From the NCBI RefSeq assembly GCF_023078275.1, contig NC_062975.1:8531141-8595140 (forward strand): a stretch of 64,000 bases of DNA, in the 5' to 3' direction. Numbering within the stretch: the stretch's first letter is position 1; every line of letters starts with the position of its first letter. Below the pieces are notes generated by a model, which was not told where the DNA came from, ran no database searches, and worked only from the letters and a program-made list of their open reading frames with translations. The position numbers were made by a program, and so were the translations under genes. This stretch comes from Leguminivora glycinivorella. Its lineage: Eukaryota; Arthropoda; Insecta; Lepidoptera; Tortricidae. Of this stretch, positions 11,156 to 21,345 are shown in pieces.

Positions 11156-12344
11156 AAATAAAGTTTCTCCCTCCCATGTACAGTGTGTAGCCAGCATTAC
11201 CCAGCCTAGTTGCATGCAAGCTATTGTTAAAGCTTTGGTCAGTCTGTACGCATAATAATGAATGTTAATAGCTGTTTTCCTTTCACCGAATGACTGGATG
11301 TTTTACCTCCGACCTTTGCCACCTGGTGATGAATAAGAAATCAGCGGCCTCATGCGGGGAGTGATTCTACTTGATATTTGGGACAATTAATTTGATTTGC
11401 ATAATTAGCTGTAATTGTTCACAGTTTTTCACTTAATACAGTCACAGTCAATAGTCTATATTTCAAATAAAAATGTTGGTTCAATTCAATAGTATTCAAA
11501 TACTTAAATTGGCATGCAGATATTTATCGCGAGAAATATCGCCAAATACAAAGTAACTACGATAGTGCTTACGTGCTTTTGACGACATTTTGAATAAGTA
11601 TAAACCGCCTTTGCCGCACTACTTTTGCAATCCTTAATGTCTAAACAAAGACTCTAATTACCTACTTTAAAATGTATTTATAAGACTAGTAGTAACAACA
11701 CTTAAATAAAATTTTTATATAATAAATATTATAAACTAAGCAATAAAAAATAATAAAACTAAAAATCTAAATCTAAAGAGGGCCCCTGAGGCATAGTGCC
11801 CAAGATTCTCACAGCATTTCCTCGCTGAATCGCAATGCTTATACGTTGAGCGAGGAAGCTGCCAGCTCTTTTGTTCCCCGTAGTATCAGTCAGCCGCTTC
11901 GCCAAGTCCTTGTATAAAATCTGGGCTCCCGGGCCCCACGGACCGAGGGTTCGACGCCAAAAGCAACAAAGTTGTAATTGGCGTAGAGACCATCGTATTT
12001 ACGTCTTTTATCTAATTACTTACATGGAAATGACATTTCTAGGTTTGTTAGTCCGTGTGGATGAAAAGTAGCATATTTGGGCGCTAGTACATTTTATTTA
12101 GATATACAAATTATATGCGAAGTCACTGAAATTACCCACAATTTATCTGCTAAAACCGGATATGTGCAACTATATGCCTCCTTCTCTGTATCATGCCTTC
12201 ATGCCCATAAAAAGCTGCAAACGTTTCACAACCAAACAAAAAACTTATTATTCTGGCAGCCCTGTAAACACAATGGCGATCAATTCCAAACATTGGCCGG
12301 TTATTGTCTAATGAAAAGTAATTAACCGGTACCTCAGCGGTGGA
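11156..12344. other. No gene seen
   Basis: AT-rich, with a GC-richer patch at 11780-11960 ('gaagctgccagctcttttgttcccc') that may be a degenerate repeat. Short open frames at 11871 and 12077 show no domain. Confidence 0.4.
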
Positions 12345-12373
12345 GGGGGTGAGGGGAGGGGGGGGGGGGGGGT
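12345..12373 (+). repeat. G-rich tract
   Basis: Runs of G (GGGGGTGAGGGGAGGGGG and a longer homopolymer) make four or more G-runs within 30 bases, the pattern needed for a G-quadruplex. Its length may be unreliable in the assembly. Confidence 0.7.
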
Positions 12374-13416
12374 GTTGTCAGACAATGAGAATGGAACAAT
12401 CAGTGGTACGAGTTAAAGAGGCGACGCTGAGTCAGCGGTCTAGAGACATGTCTTGTACGTACCTAACTAGCTGAGTGTGGTCAAGGAGTGGGAATGGTGG
12501 ATGCGGTGTGTTGTAAGATTTTGTCATGTGTCACATCAGGTCTATAGTTCTTGAAGTAAGAGAAAAATCTGTAGTTCTTGAAGTAAATTAGTAGTTTTTT
12601 TTATTGCATGTAACTCACTTGCTAAATTGTAATTATTAGGTATGAGATAATTATAGTTTGTAACATAATTATTTTAGCTATAGGTAGTAGTCTAAAAGCC
12701 TCGAACTGTTTGAGTTTGCTGCACGCCTGTTATTGGTGCATAAATATTATGGGTGTCCTCTATTGTCACATTATATTGTTTGAATTGTTTATGTACAGTT
12801 GGTGTGTCTTTTATAATAAAAAAATAAAAAATTAGGTCAATGATAAATATTCATAATCCTTTTGAAAAATCAAACTTTCTTGAGTCTTGAGAGTTGCAAG
12901 GATTTCAGGGAAAGACGGTGGACGCTCCCGAGTGAAACACATTTTTAACCGCACTAACCTGAAGAAAATGACAGGTATTTTTAACAGTGGGATATCTAAT
13001 AAAATAAAAAATAAACGTCGTAGATGAACATCCATCATTCATTTATATTTATATATTTATATTTATTTTCCAACTTTTCCTTATCAAAACACAATACCTA
13101 TTGAAAATTATTTTATTTTAATTTGCATGCAGTTGAAAAGATACTTAAAATATACCGTATCCATAGAATGCAATCTCTGTCTGGTTCGGTTAGTTAAACC
13201 GCAAAGACGCCGCCATAACTTCATTGATTAAAGTTCATGTTAATCGAACGGTCACTGATTTGTGGAACTGCTCACGGAATTCCGAATCCGTGTACTACGA
13301 ACTACTAATAATAACTTGACAAGGTTGTTTTAGTACTTAGTACCTACAGTAGGTATAAAATGTTCTTCTATTTAATTATTTTTCTTTAAATTACACGATT
13401 TATATTATAACTATAA

Positions 13417-13540
13417 GGGGTCGTCCATATATTACGCCATAGCATAAGAGGGAAGGGGGAGGGGTTATACGAAATGTGACAATCCATGTTAAAGGGATAC
13501 AAAAAAATCGTGACAGGGAAAGGGGTGGTTAAAAACGGGC
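13417..13540 (-). mobile_element. Degenerate copy of the TAA-type MITE (GGG[G/A]TC[G/A]TCCA ends)
   Basis: A TAA at 13414-13416 is followed by GGGGTCGTCCATATATTACG. Inside, 'tgacaatcc(a/c)tgttaaagggatacaaaaaa' matches, reverse-complemented, the intact copy at 28225-28380. The far end is degraded. Non-coding. Confidence 0.7.
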
Positions 13541-14288
13541 CCGGCGCACGGAGAGTAAATCATGAAAATAGTTATGGTAAGTGGTAAATTTTTCTTAAAA
13601 TATTGAAGTACGTACGTTCAGTACTTTTACAGATAATAGAGAACATACAAACAAAGAAACAGACACACAAACAGGCGGGGCTTGGGACTTTATGATAAAA
13701 AAAAAGATGTAATGAAATAACTTACTCGGGTATGTCATATTCTCATATTGCTGCTATGCTGTTAGTCTAACTACTCTAGGTAGAAGTAATTTGACCGAAA
13801 GTCGTCTCCTTCAGACGAACAGCATTATGAGACCGCAATGCCATTGATCAAACACTATATAATATTGTACCTCTATATAGACGAAACCAATCAATTGAAA
13901 GCCGATTTTCAGGTGTTCTTCCAGCCTATATAGAATACCGGATCTGGAACATAATTTGAGGACCGAGACTCTGTAATAATGACCAAATATAACGTTTTCA
14001 GCAGTGCACTGTCTCCTAACCCATGTTTAAGTAGCCCCACCGGTAAAAGCAAGCGATTTTAATTTTCGCAGGCACACAATTAGCAATTAGTTTTTAATTC
14101 GTGCACTACTGGTCCGCACAAAAGGTCGTAAGTACATACGTCTTGTTGGGTACTTACGTCTTTCTGCGCCTGGAGGGCTGGCAGCTGCGTCGGCGCGGCG
14201 GCGACGCGTGAAGATGCCGCGATACCAACCGCCCGCCATATGACGCGACGCACTTGCCGAACATGACATAACAGGGGTGCAGCTCTAC
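13541..14288. other. No gene seen
   Basis: Mixed composition. A GC-rich patch at about 14160-14240 (cggcgcggcggcgacgcg) has no frame with recognisable protein similarity. Confidence 0.35.
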
Positions 14289-14857
14289 TTTTTAGGGTTC
14301 CGTAGTCAACTAGGAACCCTTATAGTTTCGCCATGTCTGTCTGTCCGTCCGTCCGTCCGTCCGTCCGTCCGTCCGTCCGTCCGTCCGTCCGCGGATAATC
14401 TCAGTAACCGTTAGCACTAGAAAGCTGAAATTTGGTACCAATATGTATATCAATCACGCCAACAAAGTCCGAAAACAAAAAGTGGAAAAAAATGTTTTAT
14501 TAGGTACCCCCCTACATGAAAGTGGGGGCTGATTTTTTTTTCATTCCAACCCCAACGTGTGATATATTGTTGGATAGGTATTTAAAAATGAATAAGGGTT
14601 TACTAAGATTGTTTTTTGATAATATTAATATTTTCGGAAATAATCGCTCCTAAAGGAAAAAAAAGTGCGTCCCCCCCCCTCTAACTTTTGAACCATATGT
14701 TTAAAAAATATGAAAAAAATCACAAAAGTAGAACTTTATAAGGACTTCCTAGGAAAATTATTTTGAACTTGATAGGTTCAGTAGTTTTTGAGAAAAAAAC
14801 GGAAAACTACGGAACCCTACACTGAGCGTGGCCCGACACGCTCTTGGCCGGTTTTTT
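14289..14857 (+). mobile_element. (GTCC)n-containing interspersed element, copy 1
   Basis: Starts TTTTTAGGGTTCCGTAGTCA, has a (GTCC)n microsatellite at 14343-14391, and ends with ACTACGGAACCCT, a 7-bp-stem hairpin GAGCGTG/CACGCTC, and TTGGCCGGTTTTT. The subterminal blocks AGGGTTCCGTAGT and ACTACGGAACCCT are inverted. Copy 2 is at 28006-28722. I recognise this as abundant in Lepidoptera. The 3' hairpin recalls Helitron-like ends but no CTRR terminus is seen. No protein encoded. Confidence 0.85.
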
Positions 14858-14879
14858 ACATAAGAAAATATACATTGAA

Positions 14880-15250
14880 GCGAAGCGTCTGGTTGATCTA
14901 GTTGGTGATTGAAGAATTGGAGACTACCTCGCACAACGTATCAGTTTGCAATACAGGGAGGAAATTCAGCCAGCATCCTTGTCACAACCAGCAACCTTCC
15001 CCCGTGTGGTGACGGGTTAAGAATTTCACCACCCCCTTTCTTCCCGTGGGTGTCGTAGAAGTCGACTGTGGGATATGGGTTAAATTGTGGCGTAGGCGAA
15101 AGGCTGGCAACCTGTCACTGCCATGTTAGAATTTGGATTTATTTCAACCCCTTTTTGCCAAGAGTGGCACTGAAACTTATTAGTTCATGTGCTCTGCCTA
15201 CCCCTTTATGGGATACAGGCGTGGTTGTAAGTATGTTTGTATGTATATCC
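14880..15250 (+). mobile_element. LINE 3' region with GTAT-type tail
   Basis: 'cttcccgtgggtgtcgtagaag', 'gactgtgggatatgggttaaa', 'aggctggcaacctgtcactgc', 'gccaagagtggcactgaa' and 'ctctgcctacccctttatggg' follow in order and end in a short imperfect GTAT repeat (15227-15247). I recognise the series as a common lepidopteran non-LTR 3' region, probably RTE-like. Only the end remains, consistent with 5' truncation. No reverse-transcriptase motif is present here. Confidence 0.6.
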
Positions 15251-15442
15251 TTGCCAGAAGGGCGAATTAGTTTTAGTTTCAATGTGCAGTTCTATTAAGT
15301 AGTTTCTTTTGTATGGATATCTACATCTGATGGGTACTGACTGGGTAAATAACAATTTGCACAATATCCTGACGTCACCTTCCTTCACGCCATAGCCCTA
15401 CTTAATGAGTGCGAGCACCTCATGAAACAGTGCTCATATGTA

Positions 15443-15530
15443 GGGTGCATTATTTAGGATGTCGAAAGGGGAATATTGATATGATGGAATTAATGGTGAT
15501 TTTTTTTTTCGAAATTACCCCAATGCACCC
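15443..15530. mobile_element. TA-duplicating MITE, GGGTGCATT ends, copy 1 (88 bp)
   Basis: The inverted ends are GGGTGCATT (left) and AATGCACCC (right), flanked by TA at 15441-15442 and 15531-15532. Inner 'cgaaaggggaatattgatatgatggaa' is shared with the 132-bp copy at 36103-36234, also flanked by TA. TA duplication points to the Tc1/mariner group. Confidence 0.75.
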
Positions 15531-15554
15531 TATGGTATTGCCTTGTGATGCCTT

Positions 15555-15770
15555 ATTGAAAAAGAAAGAAAGAAAGAAAGAAAAAATATTTATTTGGTAT
15601 AAGAACAGTATAGGTACAACACAATACAAATAAAGTGAACCGATGGATGCCGCTCGTAAGCTAGACCGTTCTAAGAGACACGGCACTGATTTTCAGGGCA
15701 CCCATAATTAAAACTAAACTTAAAACTAAAACTAAACTTAAAACTACTTATAACAAGATCAAAACAGACC
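15555..15770. repeat. (GAAA)n microsatellite and flanking LINE-like tail
   Basis: (GAAA)n at about 15560-15583 is followed by 'atatttatttggtataagaacagtataggtacaa', which I take as the 3' end of a minus-strand LINE. At 15709-15745 the unit AAAACTAAACTT is repeated in tandem. Confidence 0.45.
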
Positions 15771-17451
15771 ATACATGGAACATACAGATCTAAAACATAT
15801 TCAAGTAAACTCATTCATAAAGAAAGAGAGAAAGATAGTAATAATAGATAATTTAGTTACCTTGATGATGGTTCCTCGTAAGCTTAGGTTGTGTCATGTG
15901 TGAGGTTCTCAATCGTCATCTATACGAATAAGATTAATTTCATATTTAAACCATCATGGACATTGATCCTTATTTTCAACCTCATATTTTTCACCTATAT
16001 ATCGGTTTATAACTGCGTTATCCAAATACAACATTCTGTTCTCTAATTCAATCGTGGTAGGCGCGGGTAGACTGGTCACTTTCAAAAAAAGGGGACAAGA
16101 TTAGATAACATATTATATTAAACACAAGACAACAGCGCAATCGCACGTGGGCGTGCTGATGTGCAGAACCTGATGATTGCTTTCTGATACTTACGAAACT
16201 GGGGACCGTTAGTAGACAAACCAAAAATTAAAATAGCTAAACGGGCGGTGGTGAGGCGGCTAAGCAGGGCAATTGTGGAGCGCAGCGGGCGGCTCACCTC
16301 TCATTATTTTATAATAACTCGCATAGTTGGCGCGTGGAGAAACGGCGTGTCATGCTGCGGCATTACGGCCAACCATGGCCGAATAGCCAGCTCTTACCGA
16401 ATTAATTGCTCCGTTCTGGGAGGTAGCTCGTCAGCTCTGACCCTAGATCAACGGCGCGTTGTCGCCGCCGAAACCGCGGAGTCGCTGATCTCCATGATAT
16501 CGACTATAAGATTGTTTTCCATTGACGCCGGATTGTGCTTTGTTTCTAGTTACCGATTGAATTGTTTTTGTAACATTCAATTGTTTTACGAAGTCCCCAT
16601 CGAAAATAAAACAATTCAAACCTTTCCGATTGTTACAATCAAATATCATTGTTTAGATACGATAAAAATGATACCAAAGCAGTAATAATAATTTCAGATG
16701 ATACTTTCCCGTCGATGAGTATTTGTGTACGAGCTAGTTAAGGATACAAGATCCATAACCGGGCGCCGTATTCGTCCGGAACATCTGTACCAATCGATAT
16801 AGCACTCGATCCGAGCGCGAGATTATGCTAAAGCGATGTCGAGACGTGTCGAATGGACCTATCTCTGGATCGATATAAATCATCTTATTAACTATTGTTT
16901 CGGGAGGTGTGGTGTGAACGAGCCGCGATCTTATCGCTCTTCTGATGTGTTTTAAATTAACATAATAGGTTTTGTGAATGGGTATTGCTTTTCTGTGTTT
17001 GTTGTTTTGAAAGCTTGCTATGGGAAGCCTTTTCGCGTTTCTTCGAATGGTGAACAGGGTTACATTATCTTTATATGAACTGATTTAGTTATACCAACAC
17101 TTACTGAGCTGACAAGATGGCTCCCGCTCCATACCAAGTTACCAACTATAAAATTCTTTGAATTTTTTTTATTCCCGACGAAGGGCTCCGTTTAAAGTTT
17201 TCACCCACGTCGTTTTCTCGACATTGTTACTTGGAATACTAGTCGAAACCACGTTACGTGTTGAAATGTTTATGTGCCCGAGTTTTGGGTGTTTATGGAT
17301 TTGGTCTATGCTTATATCGTTGTTTATTTTATAACCTTTTTATAGCGTCACCTTTCTTACCTCCTGGAGATAGGTTATGACTTTCTTTACTGGGTTAATA
17401 AAATTGAACATTGAAACTGTATAGGTAGTGATGTTCCGTAAACAATTTTTC
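15771..17451. other. No gene confirmed; longest open frame outside transposons
   Basis: A plus-strand frame of 145 codons (16248-16685) lies in a GC-richer patch, but it begins with GTG, has no recognisable domain, and overlaps a minus-strand frame of similar quality. I do not call it a gene. The rest is AT-rich, apparently unique DNA. The patch at 16230-16500 could be regulatory or a 5' UTR. Confidence 0.35.
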
Positions 17452-17560
17452 AGTAATTTCAGTACAGGTGGTGGTTTTTATACGCACTAGTTCGTCGAGA
17501 AGTGGTTCATCAAAACGTCATACGAGACACGTGCGTAAAGGAAATTCGCACAGAACTAAA
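17452..17560 (+). repeat. Palindromic dispersed repeat family, partial copy
   Basis: 'tttcagtacaggtggtggtttttatacgcactag', 'agaagtggttca' and 'acacgtgcgtaaaggaaattcg' match blocks at 19627-19865 and, in reverse, 57304-57533. It lies just upstream of the THAP-like exon. Confidence 0.65.
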
Positions 17561-17639
17561 TCAAGATAGAAGGAAAAAGTGTATCTACTTCGCGTGCGAA
17601 AAAGTTAAATAGCGAGCAACATTGTTCGCCGCGCAAGTC

Positions 17640-17645
17640 AGTCTG
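17640..17645 (+). promoter_or_regulatory. Possible initiator (TCAGTC) upstream of the THAP-like exon
   Basis: TCAGTC at 17638-17643 fits the arthropod initiator consensus and sits about 50 bp before the ATG at 17690. No TATA box was seen at the usual distance. Initiator matches are short and common, so this is weak. Confidence 0.25.
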
Positions 17646-17689
17646 CTCTCGACCGCTGCCCGCGAGTGACATACAGTGAAAAATACAAA

Positions 17690-17769
17690 ATGGGTCGGTA
17701 TTCGATAATTAACTGTTCAAATACCACCAATAAAAGCAAGGGTGTTAAACAAAGTGTTTCCTATCATCG
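17690..17769 (+). CDS. Putative first coding exon, THAP-like N-terminus (partial gene)
   Basis: ATG at 17690 opens a frame reading MGRYSIINCSNTTNKSKGVK, then QSVSYHR, and meets a canonical donor GTAAGT at 17770 after 80 nt (phase 2). The THAP zinc finger typically starts M-x-R/x-C-x(2-4)-C...VSFHxFP; here the start, the second Cys (C9) and the VSYH(R) block sit where expected, but the first Cys is replaced (Ser5). Exons of this family often break near VSFH. The zinc-binding rest of the domain would lie in a later exon that I did not find. A related start lies 870 bp downstream (18560). It could be a host DNA-binding protein or a domesticated or pseudogene copy. Confidence 0.4.
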
Positions 17770-18559
17770 GTAAGTACCATTTGTCCTAAAATATTTTTTA
17801 TTAAATAAAAAACACGATTTTCCTATTTTTATCATCAAAACATTAGCTGACGTACGGCCGTCAAACTAGTTTTCCATTGCGGCTTTAATTTGACGAGTCC
17901 GACTTGGCGTGCGTTTAAAACAAGCGATATAAAAATAGGCTATTCAAACTGTCGAGACAAAGTGAAGGTAGATTTGTTATTTTGTCCGTCGAACTCACGT
18001 CGAACTTAAGAATAGTGGTGCACCACGGAACTATATCGTCATGTATGCTGCGATTTCCTTATTCGATTTAAATCGATTTTGCGAAGCAGTGGAAATTATA
18101 ATTATGTTTTTATATTGTTATGAAACTATACATATAAAGTACGAGTGAAAAGTAAATTTAACTTTAAAGTAGGTTACAGTTACGGTATTAACGTTGAATT
18201 TGTGGTCGGCAGAAAAACTAATACAAACATAATACGCTCTATATTTATTATGAATAAAAATAACTCTAAAAATGTGTTAATGGTTAATTATATTTATATA
18301 TTACTAAAAGTTGTAACAAATAACATGAGGATAATGCTGTGAGTACATGGTCGATTTTCTTAAAAATATTACGAAATATTAACTAGTAAATATTAATACC
18401 TACCTACACAGATGTCATATATACCATAGATCAAGCAAACGTATCTACTTAGCGTGTCAAATGAACTCAGTGAAATCCACTGAGTTGTCCGTCTTTACTC
18501 GCAGCTTGCAGCTTTCGGGCGTCAATTTTTGTAAGTTGAAGTCAACCAAAACATAAAAA

Positions 18560-18697
18560 ATGCCTCGTTACGTGATATTCAATTGCAACAACACAAAAAT
18601 TATGAACAATCAAGAGCCTGAGACATATTTAAAATTACAGGCAAGAATCAACTTCAGTACAAAATTTGACACGCTCGGCCCCTATACAAATATATGA
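18560..18697 (+). pseudogene. Second THAP-like start, possibly a duplicated exon
   Basis: ATG at 18560 reads MPRYVIFNCNNTK and runs 45 codons to a TGA at about 18695. Eight of the first 13 residues match the 17690 exon (M-R-Y--I-NC-NT pattern). The first zinc Cys is again absent (Val). The VSYH block and clear donor of the first copy are missing, so it looks decayed or is spliced differently. The upstream 'gtatctactt(a/c)gcgtg' is shared by both, suggesting tandem duplication of exon plus 5' flank. Confidence 0.3.
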
Positions 18698-18699
18698 AT

Positions 18700-19030
18700 T
18701 TGTTTCTTCTATCTAAATTAATTTCTGTGCCTACCTACTAAAATCTTTGTTCCTGGCCTTAGGCAAATTATATACCTACTAGTGAATTGTTTGTCATCAC
18801 ACGAATACAGGTATATACTTACTTCATTTCACAACGAAGATGAACATCCGATATTTTTAACTTCGGCGGGCATCCCGCACGCAATCTCCACAATCGATCG
18901 AATGGGTTACGCGGCGACAACGTTCCCATCACTAAAGTACACTCGTGACGTCATAGGCTCGACACAAAACGTTACACGCTCGGTTTCGCTGTTAATCGCC
19001 GAGCATTTTCCTTCTATCTTGATTTAGTTC
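18700..19030. other. No gene confirmed
   Basis: A short plus-strand frame (18782-19027) has no recognisable domain. No THAP-like second exon was found here. Confidence 0.35.
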
Positions 19031-19865
19031 CGTGGAAATTCGTAACAACTCGTGTCGATTTTTTAAAACACTCCCTTCCATCGTGTGTCCGACTCGTTGC
19101 CAAATATTTTACTACCCCACTGGTCTTACACATAAATAGATTACGAGTATAACAGTTGGATCTGAATCTTTACTGAAGTTGAGGAAACGAAGACCTTAGC
19201 GAAGTTAGATACGAGTTTTTATATTTCTTCTCGTGTAGACTTACTCGTTTCGGAGATACCCGCATTGTACAAAAATAAGTACTTACTCATACATATAGTA
19301 CATTACAATACTCATTTACATTTGATATAGGTATTAGGTCCCTATGCCCAAGGTTCACACTTACCGTCCACAAAAAAAAACACAAGAACAACAACCACAA
19401 AGCAAAGAGTTTGATGCCCCCATGGTGTTACATCGGATTAGTTTAACTAGACGCGCTGCACAAGACAAAGCTGACTCATCCGGGAATCAAACCAAACAAT
19501 GCCCGAGCTATTCTCGAAAACTTCGTACGTTTGGATCGCGTGTTCGATATTTATTAAAATTGGAAAGCTGGTTTGTACCAATTAACAAACGATCTACCAG
19601 ATTAGATACCTAAATATCATCAAATGTATTTTCAGTACAGATGGTGCTTTTTTTACGCACTAGCGCGAGAAGTGGTTCAGTTCTTGTCATCCCGAAACTT
19701 CAGAGTACTGAAAAACGTCGTACGGTACACGTGTGAAAAGGAAATTCGTAACTCGTGTAGATTTAAAACACTCCCATCGGTCGTGTTTTAATTTTAAATT
19801 TTCACCACTCGTTTTGAACTTGCATTTTCAGCACTTGTATCGTAATGTACTTTGTTAAAAGATTT
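19031..19865 (+). repeat. Palindromic dispersed repeat family, two partial copies
   Basis: 19031-19085 ('ggaaattcgtaacaactcgtgtcgatttttt...aaacactccc') and 19627-19865 ('cagtacagatggtgctttttttacgcactag' through 'acactccca.cggtcgtgttttaat' to 'tgtatcgtaatgtact') belong to the family also seen at 17452, 34545 and 57304. The core is itself palindromic: GGAAATTCG...CGAATTTCC around AAAACACNNCC. Between the two copies (19086-19626) I see no feature; the open frame at 19344 is unsupported. Confidence 0.65.
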
Positions 19866-20629
19866 CAGTAACAAAAAAGGAAATTGTAAATTTTAGGTAA
19901 CAAAAAACAAATATTTTGGGACATTTCGGGAAATCTGGTAGATCTTGCTCAGCATGGTGAACTCAACCGGTCTACCAATTTCTAGCAATATCGAAGACAT
20001 GATACCTTTTACAAACTTTTTGAGAATCGCCCACTCGGCCAGATCTCACGCGTCCAAATGTACCGTCACTCGCGAATCTTTTATTAAGTACCTACTTATT
20101 TAGATTGAGATAAACGGTATATTAAAGCGATCTATTGAAGTGTAGGAGGACTATAATAATTTGTAACTGGCATCTGATAAGTAGATAAACGTTGCCGTTA
20201 TAGTTATAATCAATTGCCTACCTATTCAGTGAGTGGTTAGCCTCTTTACTGCGCATCTAAATGTCATAGTAGGTACTCATAGCTAATATTTCTGTAATAA
20301 TATTTTTGTAGTTATCAATCGGAGTATTCTGACATGAAGCATTTGTTGGAACTTACGTAAGCTTATAAATTTATTAACTATGAAGTTCGTATGTGTACCA
20401 TTATAAACTCTACTGGTTGAATAGAATCGTTTTCTAGACAATGTCACACAATGTAAACATGTCAGTTTGGTTCAGTTCGTTTGCCTGTGCGGTCGGCCGG
20501 CCGCACAAATATACATTGGAAAACTATCTAGTATTTTATTTACTGCGCCCACGGATATTTCCAAGTGCATTAAGGACCTTTGACGAAAATATATTCATTT
20601 TAAAAAGAGATTATTATAATACGACTATA
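19866..20629. other. No gene seen
   Basis: AT-rich unique DNA. The open frame at 20441-20668 starts in unique sequence and runs into the LINE remnant below. Confidence 0.4.
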
Positions 20630-20740
20630 TTTAACCGGTGCAGAGGCAGACCAAAAAAGAGATGGTAGGATGACCTCGACGCATTTTGCAGCGAGTGGCT
20701 GAAGAAAGGGGAGGCCTTTGCCCAGCAGTGGGACACTTTA
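20630..20740 (+). pseudogene. 3' end of an RTE-like LINE (C-terminal remnant)
   Basis: Reads as CRGRPKKRW-stop-DDLDAFCSEWLKKGEAFAQQWD, closely resembling the conserved C-terminus of lepidopteran RTE-type LINE proteins (GRP..RW.DDL ... GEA(F/Y)(A/V)QQW). An in-frame TAG interrupts the RW(W)DD motif. 'gaggcctttgcccagcagtgggac' is the usual nucleotide form of this 3' end. Only the terminal part remains, and tandem arrays follow. Confidence 0.7.
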
Positions 20741-20852
20741 ATAGTACTATCACATTGCAACGTCCGTCCACAAAAAACTCCATTTCAGTACGTGAAATAG
20801 CACCGATCTCAAAAAATAACAGCCTTTTTAACACGATGAACTGGAACTACAT

Positions 20853-21345
20853 GATGGAACATCGTATCATAGCTGTTTTTGGGTTTCATAGAAAAGTCTT
20901 GTTATGAACTTTGACTACAATTAGGTTTCAAGGTCTGCTGATGGAGCCGGAAGATATGAACTGGAACTACATAATGGAACATCGTATCATAGCTGTTTTT
21001 GGGCTTCTTAGGAAAGTCTTGTAATGAACTTTGACTACAATTAGGTTTCAAGGTCTGATGATGGAGCCGGAAGATATGAGCTGGAACTACATGATGGAAC
21101 ATCGTATCATAGCTGTTTTTAGGCTTCTTAGAAAAGTCTTGTAATGAACTTTGACTACGATAAGGTTTCAAGGTCTGATGATGGAGCCGGAGGATATGAA
21201 CTGGAACTACATGATGGAACATCGTATCATAGCTGTTTTTGGGCTTCTTAGAAAAGTCTTGTAATGAACTTTGACTACGATAAGGTTTCAAGGTCTGATG
21301 ATGGAGCCAGAAGATATGAACTGGAACTACATGATGGAACATAAA
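20853..21345. repeat. Minisatellite, exact 120-bp period, 4 copies plus partial
   Basis: The block ATGGAACATCGTATCATAGC starts at 20853, 20973, 21093 and 21213, and a truncated fifth begins at 21333. Copies differ by a few substitutions and no indels. Because 120 is a multiple of 3, a minus-strand frame (20902-21363) stays open and spells a 40-residue repeat with FHHVVP and LHHQTLKP motifs. I see no evidence that it is translated. The array abuts the satellite below without unique sequence. Confidence 0.9.

Noticed and set aside
16248..16685. 145-codon plus-strand open frame
   Set aside because: GTG start, no recognised domain, and an overlapping minus-strand frame of equal quality. Length alone is not enough.
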